A stretch of 64,000 nt of DNA from Neobacillus sp. FSL H8-0543 (GTDB taxonomy: Bacteria > Bacillota > Bacilli > Bacillales > Cytobacillaceae), in the NCBI RefSeq assembly GCF_038592905.1, contig NZ_CP151943.1, positions 2,864,501-2,928,500 on the forward strand, read 5' to 3'. A program made the translations under genes and the position numbers. Shown piece after piece: positions 44,204 to 53,117 of this stretch. A model generated the notes under the pieces. That model saw nothing but the letters and a program-made list of their open reading frames with translations. It was not told the origin of the DNA and ran no database searches. Position 1 is the stretch's first letter. The number at the start of each line of letters is the position of its first letter.

Positions 44204-44626
44204 ATGGACATAGAGAAAATGAAAAAGTGGTTGGAAATAACGAATGAATACAAAAAAACAGATTTTTGGACTCGTGTACTTGAAGAGAAATATTCTGATA
44301 AAATCTTGGAAAAAAATATGTACCAACCAAAATTCGATATGTATCAAAATGAATACTATACTTTTATTATTTTTGAAATACCAGGTGTAAATCGTGAGGA
44401 TCTTTCCCTTCACCTAATCTCATATACACAATTAAAAGTAAGTGGAATCATTCACCCTATTTTAACACTTGAAAAAGAAATCAAAAGGGAAAGAATATTT
44501 GGCGAATTTGAGCGAATTATAGATCTTCCAGAAGCAACACACGCGCAGCTCTTGCATATTCAAATGAATGATGGTTTACTTCAAATCTCATACCCTCGAA
44601 ATGTTGAGCCTGTCAATTTTACTTGA
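44204..44626 (+). CDS. Hsp20/alpha-crystallin family protein, 140 aa
   Basis: The domain core FIIFEIPGVNREDLSLHLIS and the strand end IHIQMNDGLLQISYPR-like segment (LLHIQMNDGLLQISYP) match small heat-shock proteins. In Bacillus such proteins in spore clusters are coat components (CotM/CotP type). AAGGAG is well placed. A hairpin terminator follows at 44697. Confidence 0.75.
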   Translation: MDIEKMKKWLEITNEYKKTDFWTRVLEEKYSDKILEKNMYQPKFDMYQNEYYTFIIFEIPGVNREDLSLHLISYTQLKVSGIIHPILTLEKEIKRERIFGEFERIIDLPEATHAQLLHIQMNDGLLQISYPRNVEPVNFT

Positions 44627-44696
44627 AATAGAGCACGAATTAGTGGCAATAAGAATCATCTCTATATAATGGTGATGAAATCCGCAAACTAGGAAA

Positions 44697-44721
44697 AAGC
44701 AGCCTTCAAGCAAGGCTGCTT
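44697..44721 (+). terminator. rho-independent terminator of the GerPF-like/Hsp20 run
   Basis: AAGCAGCCTT (44697-44706), short loop, AAGGCTGCTT (44712-44721), then TATTTTAG. Confidence 0.8.
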
Positions 44722-44872
44722 ATTTTAGGGTCAGTCATCCTGCAGAGTAAAGCATTACTGTACCGTGGGACTTAAGCAATCTTGGTAATTTATACTATTA
44801 AAATTGAATAAGCCTCCATATTTAACCTATAATGAGAAGTATAATAATTCTCGCAATCTTAAGGAGGAAATC

Positions 44873-45268
44873 ATGGGAAGATTAGTTCATTTTGAAATTC
44901 ATGTGAGTGATATGGAACGGGCAAAGAAGTTTTATGGGGAGGTATTCGGATGGTCATTTCAAGATTATAGTGAATATGCAGGAATGCCTTACTTTGGAGC
45001 AGTAACTGGCAATGAGAATGAACCAGGGATCAATGGTGCTTTGATGCAGCGTCAAGGTGCTTCGCCTGAAGCAAATCAAGCTTTAAATGGATTTGCTTGT
45101 ACAATGGGAGTGGAAGATTACGATTTAACGGAAGCTAAAATTATTGAGAATGGCGGCAAGGTCGCATTGCCCAAATATGCCCTGCCTGGAATGGCTTGGC
45201 AAGGATACTATATTGATACGGAAGGCAATATAATCGGAATTCATCAACCCGATGAGAATGCAAAATAG
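44873..45268 (+). CDS. VOC-family (glyoxalase/bleomycin resistance-like) protein, 131 aa
   Basis: Opens GRLVHFEIHVSDMERAKKFY with GEVFGWSFQDY, the VOC fold with the first metal-ligand His; ends with MAWQGYYIDTEGNIIGIHQP, supplying Glu/His ligands. ATG 44873 is chosen because AAGGAGGAAA is right before it; the upstream ATG at 44804 has no site. Substrate unknown. Confidence 0.8.
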   Translation: MGRLVHFEIHVSDMERAKKFYGEVFGWSFQDYSEYAGMPYFGAVTGNENEPGINGALMQRQGASPEANQALNGFACTMGVEDYDLTEAKIIENGGKVALPKYALPGMAWQGYYIDTEGNIIGIHQPDENAK

Positions 45269-45292
45269 AATCGAAGTTAGGTAAATAAATAT

Positions 45293-45664
45293 ATGAATTC
45301 ACAAAACACTGTAGGCATGCTTGAAAATGTCCGCAATATCTGTCTTGCACTGCCTGAGGCTGTTGAGATTATCGATGGTTTTGGTCACAATACCTTTAAA
45401 ATCAATGGAAAATCATTCGTGATATCAGGTGAAAGTGAGAAGGGATTCAGCCTGTCATTCAAGTCAGACCGGGAAACACAAGAATTATTGCTACAGAAAG
45501 AGCATTTTTTCAAAACCCGATATATCGGGCATCACGGCTGGGTATCTATCCAAAATCCGGCTGAGAAAGACTGGGATGAATTGACCGACCTTATTCAAGA
45601 AGCCTATTTACGTGCAGCACCGAAACGTATCGTTAAGAAATGGAATGAGTTACATAAAGAGTGA
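45293..45664 (+). CDS. MmcQ/YjbR-family protein, 123 aa
   Basis: The family pattern is clear: LALPEAVEIIDGFGHNTFKI, FSLSFKSDRETQELLLQ, and GHHGWVSIQ near the C-terminus. YjbR-like folds may bind nucleic acid but no activity is established. It is 24 bases downstream of the VOC gene; the two may be cotranscribed. The ATG's ribosome binding site is weak (TTAGG). Confidence 0.8.
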   Translation: MNSQNTVGMLENVRNICLALPEAVEIIDGFGHNTFKINGKSFVISGESEKGFSLSFKSDRETQELLLQKEHFFKTRYIGHHGWVSIQNPAEKDWDELTDLIQEAYLRAAPKRIVKKWNELHKE

Positions 45665-45690
45665 AGAAGGGCGGAATAATCCGTCTTTCT
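45665..45690 (+). terminator. short hairpin after the MmcQ/YjbR gene
   Basis: GAAGGGCGGA, loop AATAA-like, then TCCGTCTTTC and TTT. A weak terminator. Confidence 0.5.
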
Positions 45691-45721
45691 TTATTTATCA
45701 ATAAAACCAACAGGTGATGAA

Positions 45722-46429
45722 ATGATACATACCTACTCAGGTGAGACAATCCAGTTTGATATAATATACAAAAAGCGGCCATCCATTGCAATTTACATAG
45801 ACAGCTATGGAAACGTTGAAGTCCAGGCGCCAAAAGGGACGCCAGATGAATCAGTACTAAAACTTTTAGAGGACAAATGGGATTTGATTCAGCAGAAATC
45901 AAAAGAGAAGAAGGATAGATTGCTTGGCCCACAGAAAAAGAACTATAATCGTGGTGAAAGCTTTCTATATTTAGGAAACAACTATCCAATTGAAATCTAT
46001 AAAGATATAAATATCACGCAAGATTGTGTAGTGTTTGCAGAAGGAAAGCTACATGTACATGTAAAACAGCTTGAAGATGAGAAAATACAACAAGCTTTTA
46101 AACGTTTTTATTACCAGAAGTGTAAGACTTTAGTAGAGAGGAGTATCGCCTCCTATCAAAGTAACTTTAAAACAAAACCACGGTCTATCCGTATTACTGA
46201 TAGTAAAACTACCTGGGGGACCTGTGATTCAAGACTGCAGTTAACCTTTAATTGGAGATTGGCTATGGCACCGCAAAGGGTGATTGAATACGTAGTGGTT
46301 CATGAAATGTCCCATATGGTCCATCTGAATCATGATCGCTCTTTCTGGCGTCTTGTTGGAAAAATAATGCCCGATTATAAGGAACATGAAAACTGGTTAG
46401 CACAATCAAGCTGGAAGATGACGGTTTAA
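45722..46429 (+). CDS. YgjP-like M48/DUF45 metallopeptidase, 235 aa
   Basis: The zinc-binding motif is VVHEMSHMVHLNHDRSFWRL, i.e. HExxH followed by the third His of the family. Typical upstream features are RIRIT-like IRITDSKTTWGTCDS and LTFNWRLAMAP. Proteins of this kind appear in restriction-modification neighbourhoods and in core genomes; function unclear. The ATG follows CAGGTGATGA. Confidence 0.85.
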   Translation: MIHTYSGETIQFDIIYKKRPSIAIYIDSYGNVEVQAPKGTPDESVLKLLEDKWDLIQQKSKEKKDRLLGPQKKNYNRGESFLYLGNNYPIEIYKDINITQDCVVFAEGKLHVHVKQLEDEKIQQAFKRFYYQKCKTLVERSIASYQSNFKTKPRSIRITDSKTTWGTCDSRLQLTFNWRLAMAPQRVIEYVVVHEMSHMVHLNHDRSFWRLVGKIMPDYKEHENWLAQSSWKMTV

Positions 46430-46897
46430 ATTTCTATCAAGAAAGCTGAGGACCTCAAGGGGCACTTTTCACTCTTTATTACATAGCCGCCTCCCGACAA
46501 ACTTCGCTCCTTCTAAATAGATAAAATCCCAGTATAACAGTAAAAGAAGCAAATCCAATCAAACGTTTGATTAACACAAAATTCCCTAATTAAACGTTTG
46601 ATTGGGTGGGCAAAAAGCCTTTTGTTAAATGAACTCAAGCTATTTTATTTGATAAATTCCTGTCGAAGATTGATCTCAATCTTTGACATCTATCACCAAT
46701 ATTAATTAATAAAAACTAGTAATCTACACAAATTGGCAGGTTTTGATGCTAATTAAACGTTTAATTAAAACCATACAATCCACCCGTAAATAAAAGGTTT
46801 CCATGATTAAATTAGGTCGAAACATGTCGCCCCAATTTAGGCAGTAAGGCAAGGGAACAGTCCCCATATTCCAAGAATAAAAATAATTAATACATTA
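46430..46897. other. intergenic region with three operator-like palindromes
   Basis: About 470 bases between convergent genes. AATCAAACGTTTGATT (from 46557), AATTAAACGTTTGATT (46588-46603) and AATTAAACGTTTAATT (46751-46766) are 16-bp palindromes or near-palindromes. A 32-codon frame on the minus strand (GTG 46577 to 46479, starting LIKRLIGFASFTVILGFYLF) has one hydrophobic segment and an AGGG upstream; it may be a small membrane protein or remnant. Confidence 0.55.
46557..46766. promoter_or_regulatory. cluster of three TetR-type operator-like palindromes
   Basis: The shared 16-bp core AATYAAACGTTTRATT occurs three times in 210 bases, twice as a perfect palindrome. Such even-length palindromes with a central CG are typical of TetR-family operators. 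No TetR gene is adjacent; the only one in the window is at 30.6-31.2 kb. Confidence 0.5.
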
Positions 46898-47674
46898 TTA
46901 AAAGTCAGGGCAATTCTGGGGAGTGCCTTTGACTCTTCGATACGTTTGCGGAGTCATATTCATTTTTGCACAAAAGACCCTGTTAAAATAAGAAGGATCT
47001 GAGAAGCCGCATTCATAAGAGATCCGGTATGCTTGATAATTGGTTATTTCCAACAATCTGCAGGCATATTTTATTCTCAGTTGATTAATATATTCTGTAA
47101 ATGGGACACCCATTTCCTTTTTAAACATGTGGCTGTAATACTTGGGATTTACATATACCTTGGATGCAACCGTTTCTAATGTTAATTTTTCCTTGAAATG
47201 CTCATTAATAAATTTTACCGATTCTTCGATGAAGAATTGTCGGTCTTCCTTGGTATCGATGCTCATTTCTTTAGGTTTTTCCTCGACAAGCGAATAATCG
47301 CTGGTTGCCGATTTCAACATAGTCTGAAAGATTTCTTTTAAGACATTTGGTTTTACAGGCTTTAAAAGGTATTCGAAAACCTTAAGACTAACGGCTTTTT
47401 GTGCGTAAGAAAATTCAGAGTATGCAGACATAATGGTGATACAAGAGTTGGGCAGGAATTTCCTGATTTCCTGAATGGCCGATAGACCATCCATTTCTGG
47501 AATCATTATATCCATGAAAATGATATTTGGTTTATATTGCTTCGCAAGTTGGATGGCTTGAACTCCGTTTTCGCAGGTTACTAACTTATCCTCGGGAAGT
47601 AGCATGTCTTGGACAAGTATTGTGAGGAACTCTAGTTCAAGAATTTCATCTTCCGCAATTAAGACGATATTCAT
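46898..47674 (-). CDS. two-component response regulator with AraC-type DNA-binding domain, ~258 aa
   Basis: The receiver starts NIVLIAEDEILELEFLTILV (acidic pair), the phosphate-accepting Asp is in IIFMDIMIPEMDGL, and the Lys is in YLLKPVKPN. The C-terminal ~100 residues hold two AraC HTHs (LTLETVASKVYVNPKYYSHM, GFSDPSYFNRVFCAKMNMTP). ATG 47674 is preferred to GTG 47683, because GGGAGG sits 8 bases upstream. It overlaps the kinase gene end. By position it likely controls the cut locus. Confidence 0.88.
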   Translation of the reverse strand: MNIVLIAEDEILELEFLTILVQDMLLPEDKLVTCENGVQAIQLAKQYKPNIIFMDIMIPEMDGLSAIQEIRKFLPNSCITIMSAYSEFSYAQKAVSLKVFEYLLKPVKPNVLKEIFQTMLKSATSDYSLVEEKPKEMSIDTKEDRQFFIEESVKFINEHFKEKLTLETVASKVYVNPKYYSHMFKKEMGVPFTEYINQLRIKYACRLLEITNYQAYRISYECGFSDPSYFNRVFCAKMNMTPQTYRRVKGTPQNCPDF

Positions 47675-47676
47675 AG

Positions 47677-48870
47677 CTAACACCTCCCAACAGGCTGGGT
47701 GGGAAATTTAATGGTTACCGTACTGCCACTATAGTCAGACTTTACGATTTCCAACCCATAGCATGCTCCATAATATTGCTTTAAACGTTTGTCTGTAGCT
47801 CGGAACCCTAACCCCGACTTGTTTTCTGCCTGCTGTATTATTTCTAAGATATCCTTTGGAAAACCGTTCCCATTATCGGCAATTGAAATAATAATTTCCT
47901 TTTTAAATTCTTCTCCGTAAATACTGATTTTTCCACCGTCACGTTTTGGAGTGATACCGTGAATAAGAGCATTTTCAACAATAGGTTGAATGATCATGTT
48001 AGGAATTCTGTAAGATTTAATCTTTTCCGGAATCTCAATGGTATATTCCAAACGATTTTTAAATCGTACCTTTTGTATATAGAGATACTTTTCTATGTTG
48101 TCTATTTCAGAAGCGATGGTGTGAAGTTGATCGTTCTGCTTTAAATTGTACCTGAGCAAGTCGGACAGGCAGTAGATCAGTTCCTCGGTCGTATGAGACT
48201 GCTCAAAATAGGCAATTCGGGCAATGCTGTTCAGAGTATTGAACAAAAAGTGTGGATTGATGACGAGAGACATGTTTTTCGCTTCAAGGTCGATAATCTT
48301 TTTTTCGAGAATTTCCTTCTCAATCGAAAACCTTTCCACAGCTGAATTGACATAATTAACACTTTCAGACAAATCAATTGAAATATTTTTGGCAATATGA
48401 CTGCATAATTGTTCATGTAGTTTCATTTTATTTGGTTCTACTGTTTTCAGTGAGGATATAGATTTCGCAATAAATTCCAACTCGGCATTTGTTTCGTTTT
48501 TTAGAGATTGAATATCAATCATAAATTTTTGATATTCTGTTTCCTGAGAATATACTTGCATACCGGCAATATATCCCAAGGTCTCATCCTGTACTTTAAT
48601 AGGCAATAGTATGTTTTCGAGCCCATAGCGACAAACAAAGCAGCCTACTTCTTCTGTTTGAATTCGACTTGTGTAGTCGGAGCATATCTGGTCTCCGCTT
48701 TTCCTGCAGATATGCGTACAAAAGTCCGGGGAGGGAATTAACTCTAGTAAAATAGAGCCATTTGTATCAACCAAAAATAAGGGAATATTTGATAGCGACA
48801 GAATCCCACTAAAACGTGCATAGACATTGGAGGCATTTAATTTATTTAGAGGATTTTCAGTAGTATTCAT
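47677..48870 (-). CDS. PocR-domain sensor histidine kinase (LytS/YesM type), 397 aa
   Basis: Residues ~25-165 form a PocR-like ligand-binding domain with conserved cysteines (CTHICRKSGDQICSDYT, VGCFVCRYGLENILLPI). A coiled linker leads to the kinase: NPHFLFNTLNSIARIAYF carries the phosphorylated His, and IADNGNGFPKDI plus GLGFRATDKRLKQYYG form the ATP site. There is no membrane segment, so it senses a cytoplasmic small molecule; PocR domains often respond to hydrocarbon derivatives such as propanediol, and choline or a product is a fair guess here. AAGAAGG precedes the ATG. Confidence 0.88.
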   Translation of the reverse strand: MNTTENPLNKLNASNVYARFSGILSLSNIPLFLVDTNGSILLELIPSPDFCTHICRKSGDQICSDYTSRIQTEEVGCFVCRYGLENILLPIKVQDETLGYIAGMQVYSQETEYQKFMIDIQSLKNETNAELEFIAKSISSLKTVEPNKMKLHEQLCSHIAKNISIDLSESVNYVNSAVERFSIEKEILEKKIIDLEAKNMSLVINPHFLFNTLNSIARIAYFEQSHTTEELIYCLSDLLRYNLKQNDQLHTIASEIDNIEKYLYIQKVRFKNRLEYTIEIPEKIKSYRIPNMIIQPIVENALIHGITPKRDGGKISIYGEEFKKEIIISIADNGNGFPKDILEIIQQAENKSGLGFRATDKRLKQYYGACYGLEIVKSDYSGSTVTIKFPTQPVGRC

Positions 48871-49014
48871 CTAAGTGCACCTTCTTTGCATACTTGTGAT
48901 AGGCAAAAAAAAATAAAAGGATATATATAAATAAACCTGAAAAGGCTTTCCTTGTCATTTTAACACAGGCTTCTATGCACTTTAAGTGACAAACTAGTGT
49001 CCGTACACAAATAA

Positions 49015-49043
49015 GCCTCCCGTTGTCCTTAGTAACGGGAGGC
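49015..49043. terminator. hairpin terminator between the kinase and alcohol dehydrogenase genes
   Basis: GCCTCCCGTT (49015-49024), 9-base loop, AACGGGAGGC (49034-49043). On the minus strand it follows the dehydrogenase and is trailed by TTATTT. Confidence 0.75.
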
Positions 49044-49058
49044 TACACTCTGTTTTTT

Positions 49059-50213
49059 TTAATAGCATTTTTGATAGATTCGTATTAAATCTTGTTTTGA
49101 AGGCTGTCTAGGATTAGTAGGGGTACAGCGATCGAGCAAAGCCGTTTCAGCCAATTGCTCCAGTGCGTCTTCAAATTCAGACTGATTAATTCCTAGGGAC
49201 CTGATGTTGTCTTCGACTTTCAGTGACTTTTTCAACCTCTTAAGTGCCAACATGAAATTAACTGTTCCCTCACGACGTGTCCTAGCCGGAAGTTTTAATA
49301 CCTCAGCCAGTTTTGCATATCGATCGGCAGCATAACCGTCCGCACTCCCACCTAAGTTCGCATTAAATTCAATCACCGCATCAAGAAGAAGTGCATTCGA
49401 GCGACCGTGAGAGATATGAAATGTCCCTCCAAAGGCATGTGCAAGGCTATGATTAATACCTAGACCTGTATTTGTAAACGCCATTCCTGCTATACAGGAA
49501 GCATTCAACACGCGATCCCTGGCTTGTGTGTTCTTTGAGTCCTTGAAAAAAGTCTCGAGATTTTCAAAAATCAGTTTGATTGATTTTTCACAAAGAGCGT
49601 CCGTAAAGTCTGTGGCTTTTGTCGAAACATAAGCCTCGATGGCATGAACCAAAACATCTATGCCCGTATCTGCCACAACCCGTTGGGGAACATGTTGAAT
49701 ACAAGTAGAGTCAAGGATCGCGATGTCAGGAGCGATAAATTCATCGATGATGACAACCTTTTCACCTTCAGAGGTAATGACAGAAAAGTCAGTGACTTCT
49801 GAGCCAGTTCCGCTTGTAGAGGGAATCGCGATAAAGAGCGGTTTTGGCATTTCCTTCCCTTCAGTGCTTTCGAACTTTCTCTCAAAGTATAGAATTCCTT
49901 TGGCGGTATCAATGGCTGACCCTCCGCCAATTGCAACCAGCACATCTGCACCACTTTCCCTATATAGCTTTAAACCATCTGCGATTATTGAGACATCTGG
50001 ATCAGGACGCACACCTGTAAAAACGGTTGAAGTGATGCCTGATTCTTGTAAGTAATCGATGACTTCTTGAAGATACCCCAATGTTTCCATAATAGAATCT
50101 GAGACAATGAGAGCACGAGACCCAGTAATCTTTTTTAAATACTGTAAGGATTGATTATTAAAAAAAACTTTTGTTTTTAAAATAAATTGATCTTCGATGA
50201 TGGTTACCTCCAT
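49059..50213 (-). CDS. iron-containing alcohol dehydrogenase, ~384 aa (cut locus)
   Basis: NAD-binding GGGSAIDTAKG, conserved PSTSGTGSEVTDF, and iron ligands Asp and His in DTGIDVLVHAIEAYVS plus His in HSLAHAFGGTFHISHG. It would reduce acetaldehyde to ethanol and regenerate NAD+, as CutO or EutG do in choline and ethanolamine microcompartments. ATG 50213 (AGCAGG upstream) is chosen over TTG 50237. The minus strand places it divergent from the choline-kinase-like gene and next to the kinase/regulator pair. Confidence 0.85.
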   Translation of the reverse strand: MEVTIIEDQFILKTKVFFNNQSLQYLKKITGSRALIVSDSIMETLGYLQEVIDYLQESGITSTVFTGVRPDPDVSIIADGLKLYRESGADVLVAIGGGSAIDTAKGILYFERKFESTEGKEMPKPLFIAIPSTSGTGSEVTDFSVITSEGEKVVIIDEFIAPDIAILDSTCIQHVPQRVVADTGIDVLVHAIEAYVSTKATDFTDALCEKSIKLIFENLETFFKDSKNTQARDRVLNASCIAGMAFTNTGLGINHSLAHAFGGTFHISHGRSNALLLDAVIEFNANLGGSADGYAADRYAKLAEVLKLPARTRREGTVNFMLALKRLKKSLKVEDNIRSLGINQSEFEDALEQLAETALLDRCTPTNPRQPSKQDLIRIYQKCY

Positions 50214-50444
50214 TCTAAACCTGCTATTTCTCTCCAAAGAATATCATATAAAATAATCAAAACATTGAAGATTTGTCATAAATATGTAGCATTTTCTTAT
50301 TCTATTGAAATGGAATATTGCACTTTCTCATCTTTATTGAATAATAGTTATTTATTTAAGTCAATTGAAGATTGATACTGTAATTTTACTAGAAATAGAC
50401 TAAAATAATAGTTATACAAATATTGTAAACGGGGTGGGTTTTTA
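50214..50444. promoter_or_regulatory. divergent control region of the cut locus
   Basis: About 230 AT-rich bases between the divergent dehydrogenase and the kinase-like gene. TTGAAG near 50365 followed by TGTAAT is a possible weak promoter. It is the natural place for the regulator to bind, but no clear direct repeat was seen. Confidence 0.4.
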
Positions 50445-51359
50445 ATGAATATGGAAGAAATAATACAGAAAAAATTACGTCTCGTTTTCAATGATGAGAG
50501 CATTATTTACGATAAATCCCGTTTTGCTGGCGGTCTAACTAATTACAACTATATTATGAACATCCAGGGATTAGAATATGTCATCCGGCAGCCTGGCGGG
50601 ATGACAGACCAAATCATCGACAGAAAAGTGGAACATCTCAACAATACGATTACCTCGAAATTAGGGATTAATTCAGAATGTGTTTATTTCGATGAGGTTA
50701 GCGGGATCAAAATCAGCACCTTCATTAAAAATGCCAAGAATATTGCTCTTTCAGACCCGTGCAGTCCTGCAAACCTAAGAGCGGTTTCTACTTTAATGAA
50801 AAAGGTCCATTCAGGCCCTATTCATTTTCCTAATACCTTTGACTGGCAAAGTGAATTGAATAAGTATGAACAGATTGTTAAAGAGCTTACCGGTGATTTT
50901 TTCTTTGACTATGATACACTGAAAATAAAATTAGTAGATTTTGTGAATGAAAATATTACAACTAGTGTTACTCGCCCATGTCATAACGACACAGTGCCCG
51001 AAAACTTTATCATTAATGATCTCGGCCGGGCCTATTTAATCGACTGGGAGTATTCAGGAATGAATGACCCTTGTTGGGATGTGGCTGCGTATATCCTTGA
51101 ATCTAAACTGAACGAAGAAGCTATTGATTTACTTTTGGTATACTATTTTGGCCAGCTGCCGACCATAGAGGAAGTAGTCAAGATAAAATGCTATATGCTG
51201 GTCCAGGATTTATTATGGACGGTATGGGCATTGATTAGACACTACAATGGAGAGGACTTCCTCGACTACTGTCACTTTAGATACGAACGCTTCCGAAAAA
51301 ATATTAAATCACTCCCTGCATTAACAGATTGTACAATAGCAGAAATGGTAAAGATCTAG
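50445..51359 (+). CDS. choline-kinase-like phosphotransferase, 304 aa
   Basis: An APH/LicA-type kinase fold. The catalytic loop CHNDTVPENFIIND has the H-N-D-x-x-x-x-N pattern; the metal-binding Asp is in AYLIDWEYSGMNDPCWDVA. The opening FAGGLTNYNYIMNIQGLEYV is the family's nucleotide-binding part. The usual role is to phosphorylate choline. Such genes accompany some choline microcompartment loci; here it may trap choline or compete with CutC. RBS is the weak GGGGTGGG before ATG 50445. A terminator-like hairpin follows. Confidence 0.8.
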   Translation: MNMEEIIQKKLRLVFNDESIIYDKSRFAGGLTNYNYIMNIQGLEYVIRQPGGMTDQIIDRKVEHLNNTITSKLGINSECVYFDEVSGIKISTFIKNAKNIALSDPCSPANLRAVSTLMKKVHSGPIHFPNTFDWQSELNKYEQIVKELTGDFFFDYDTLKIKLVDFVNENITTSVTRPCHNDTVPENFIINDLGRAYLIDWEYSGMNDPCWDVAAYILESKLNEEAIDLLLVYYFGQLPTIEEVVKIKCYMLVQDLLWTVWALIRHYNGEDFLDYCHFRYERFRKNIKSLPALTDCTIAEMVKI

Positions 51360-51385
51360 ATAAATACAATTTAATAGAAGAAAAA

Positions 51386-51418
51386 CAGCGTCTTGAGAAA
51401 AAATCAAGGCGTTTTTTT
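51386..51418 (+). terminator. terminator-like hairpin after the kinase gene
   Basis: AGCGTCTTGA, a seven-base A-rich loop, TCAAGGCGT and TTTTTTT; one wobble pair. Confidence 0.65.
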
Positions 51419-51656
51419 GCGGAAAGCGGAGTGCCTGTAGCGGAAATCAACCTTAACCCCATTGAAACTATAAATATGATATTAGTAATGGAATAAAGTA
51501 ACGATTGTTCAAGAAGATCAAAAAAAAGAAGGATTTTCTACACTAAAATAGTCCAGTAAATGCCATAAAAAAATCTTTTGTTCAGCTATTATGAAACTGT
51601 GCGACAAGATAATAGAATGCCTATTTAATATTTATTATAAGAAAGGGAGTTTGTGT

Positions 51657-52775
51657 ATGAGTGAATTGACTGTAGGAGTCAATGCTGCTGCGTTTGAGGC
51701 AAAAAGCAAGTTATCCTCACAATTTTTTAAAAAGGGTATTATTATTGCATTATTCTCAGGTCTTATGTACGGATTTTATTCAGCATTTATGACATTGGGG
51801 ATGTCAAAAGGAGTTTGGGTTGATTGGTACGGTGTAAACAAGGCCGCTTTATCTGCTTTTGTCATTACCTACTTACTAGGTGCACTTGGTAGCGCAGTAA
51901 ATGACACTTGTAGTGCAGGCTGGGCACTATTGAATGTCGGTGTAAAAGGGAAGCTCGGTGATTTCTTTCGAACACTTAATACGAAACCAGGTCGCATTAT
52001 GATATTGGCTGCGCTAGTAGGTGGTCCGATTTCAAGTACTGCTTATGTTGTGGGTCTACAAATGGCAGGATCGATCGTTATTCCAATTACGGCACTTTGT
52101 CCGGCAATTGGTGCTGTTCTTGGAAGATTGTTATTCAAACAACAATTAACGAAACGGATGATGTTAGGTGTTGCCATATGTGTAATTGCCAGCTTCATGA
52201 TTGGCAGCACAAGCCTTGGCGGGGATGCTCCAGAGGGTATGTTATTAGGTATTAGCATTGCTTTTATAGCCGCACTTGGCTGGGGCTTTGAAGGTTGTGT
52301 AGCAGGTTATGGTACGTCGATGATTGATTCCGAGATTGGAATTACAATTCGTCAGGTCATCTCAGGACTTTCAAACCTAATTATATTAGTTCCTGTTTTT
52401 GCAATCTTGTCTGGCGATCTTATGCTTTCAACTGATTTAATTGGCCAGGCATTTACAAGTGGTTCGGCGATGATCTGGTTTGCTATTGCTGGGTTCTGCG
52501 CATTTGTTTCCTATATGTGTTGGTATAAGGGTAATAGTATGTGTGGTGCTGCACTGGGAATGGCTTGTAATGGCACTTATTCATTCTGGGGACCATTCTG
52601 CTGCTGGTTAATTCTTGGTGTATTCGCTGGTATGGAAGGTTGGGGATTACCTCCTATCGTTTGGATTGGTGCAGTGATTATGGTATTTGGTATCCTGGTA
52701 ATCGCAATGAATCCTATGGACTTGTTTAAGAAAAAAGGCAGCCAAGGGCCAATGGATCAAAAGAAGGCCGTATAA
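51657..52775 (+). CDS. DMT/EamA-like membrane transporter in the cut locus, 372 aa
   Basis: About ten hydrophobic segments in two repeats, beginning GIIIALFSGLMYGFYSAFMT, with glycine-rich packing (GALGSAVNDTCSAGW; GAALGMACNGTYSFWGPFCC). The pattern fits drug/metabolite transporters. Position between the kinase and shell genes suggests uptake of choline or export of trimethylamine. ATG 51657 is chosen because AAAGGGAG is 8 bases upstream; the frame's earlier start has no site. Not a BCCT or ABC choline transporter, so the substrate is an inference. Confidence 0.7.
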   Translation: MSELTVGVNAAAFEAKSKLSSQFFKKGIIIALFSGLMYGFYSAFMTLGMSKGVWVDWYGVNKAALSAFVITYLLGALGSAVNDTCSAGWALLNVGVKGKLGDFFRTLNTKPGRIMILAALVGGPISSTAYVVGLQMAGSIVIPITALCPAIGAVLGRLLFKQQLTKRMMLGVAICVIASFMIGSTSLGGDAPEGMLLGISIAFIAALGWGFEGCVAGYGTSMIDSEIGITIRQVISGLSNLIILVPVFAILSGDLMLSTDLIGQAFTSGSAMIWFAIAGFCAFVSYMCWYKGNSMCGAALGMACNGTYSFWGPFCCWLILGVFAGMEGWGLPPIVWIGAVIMVFGILVIAMNPMDLFKKKGSQGPMDQKKAV

Positions 52776-52805
52776 AATTCTATTGTTAAATAAGGGAGGA
52801 ATTTT

Positions 52806-53072
52806 ATGAAACCGCTTAATTATGCTATTTTAAAGCATCTTACAAAAGTGGAGGAAGCTTGTGCAGAAGACGTTATGGCAGCGTTAAAAGGCGAGTATGG
52901 AAATTTTAAAGCGCTTAACCGAAAGGATGTCATATCTGCATTAATGACAGCCGAAGCGAATGGTCTATTAGAAGAGAAAAAGTATGAAATGGATCCATCA
53001 GGTGCTTTAAGAATTTACTATCATGCACATCAAGAAGGTAGAGATACCATTAATAAATATATTCAAGATTAA
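52806..53072 (+). CDS. small winged-helix-like protein of choline microcompartment loci, 88 aa
   Basis: The sequence YAILKHLTKVEEACAEDVMA ... FKALNRKDVISALMTAEANG followed by a beta-hairpin (LEEKKYEMDPSGALRIYYHA) looks like a small winged helix. Similar small proteins are remembered from choline-lyase loci but have no named function. GGGAGGA precedes the ATG. It starts the shell-gene run. Confidence 0.6.
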   Translation: MKPLNYAILKHLTKVEEACAEDVMAALKGEYGNFKALNRKDVISALMTAEANGLLEEKKYEMDPSGALRIYYHAHQEGRDTINKYIQD

Positions 53073-53117
53073 GGAACTGTCTTTTAACTATTCTTCAACC
53101 TTAGGGGGGATTTTTGG

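Noticed and set aside
46557..46603. Catabolite-repression (cre) sites
   Set aside because: The AAACGTTT core is too symmetric and lacks the TGNAANCGNNNNCW pattern; TetR-type operators fit better.
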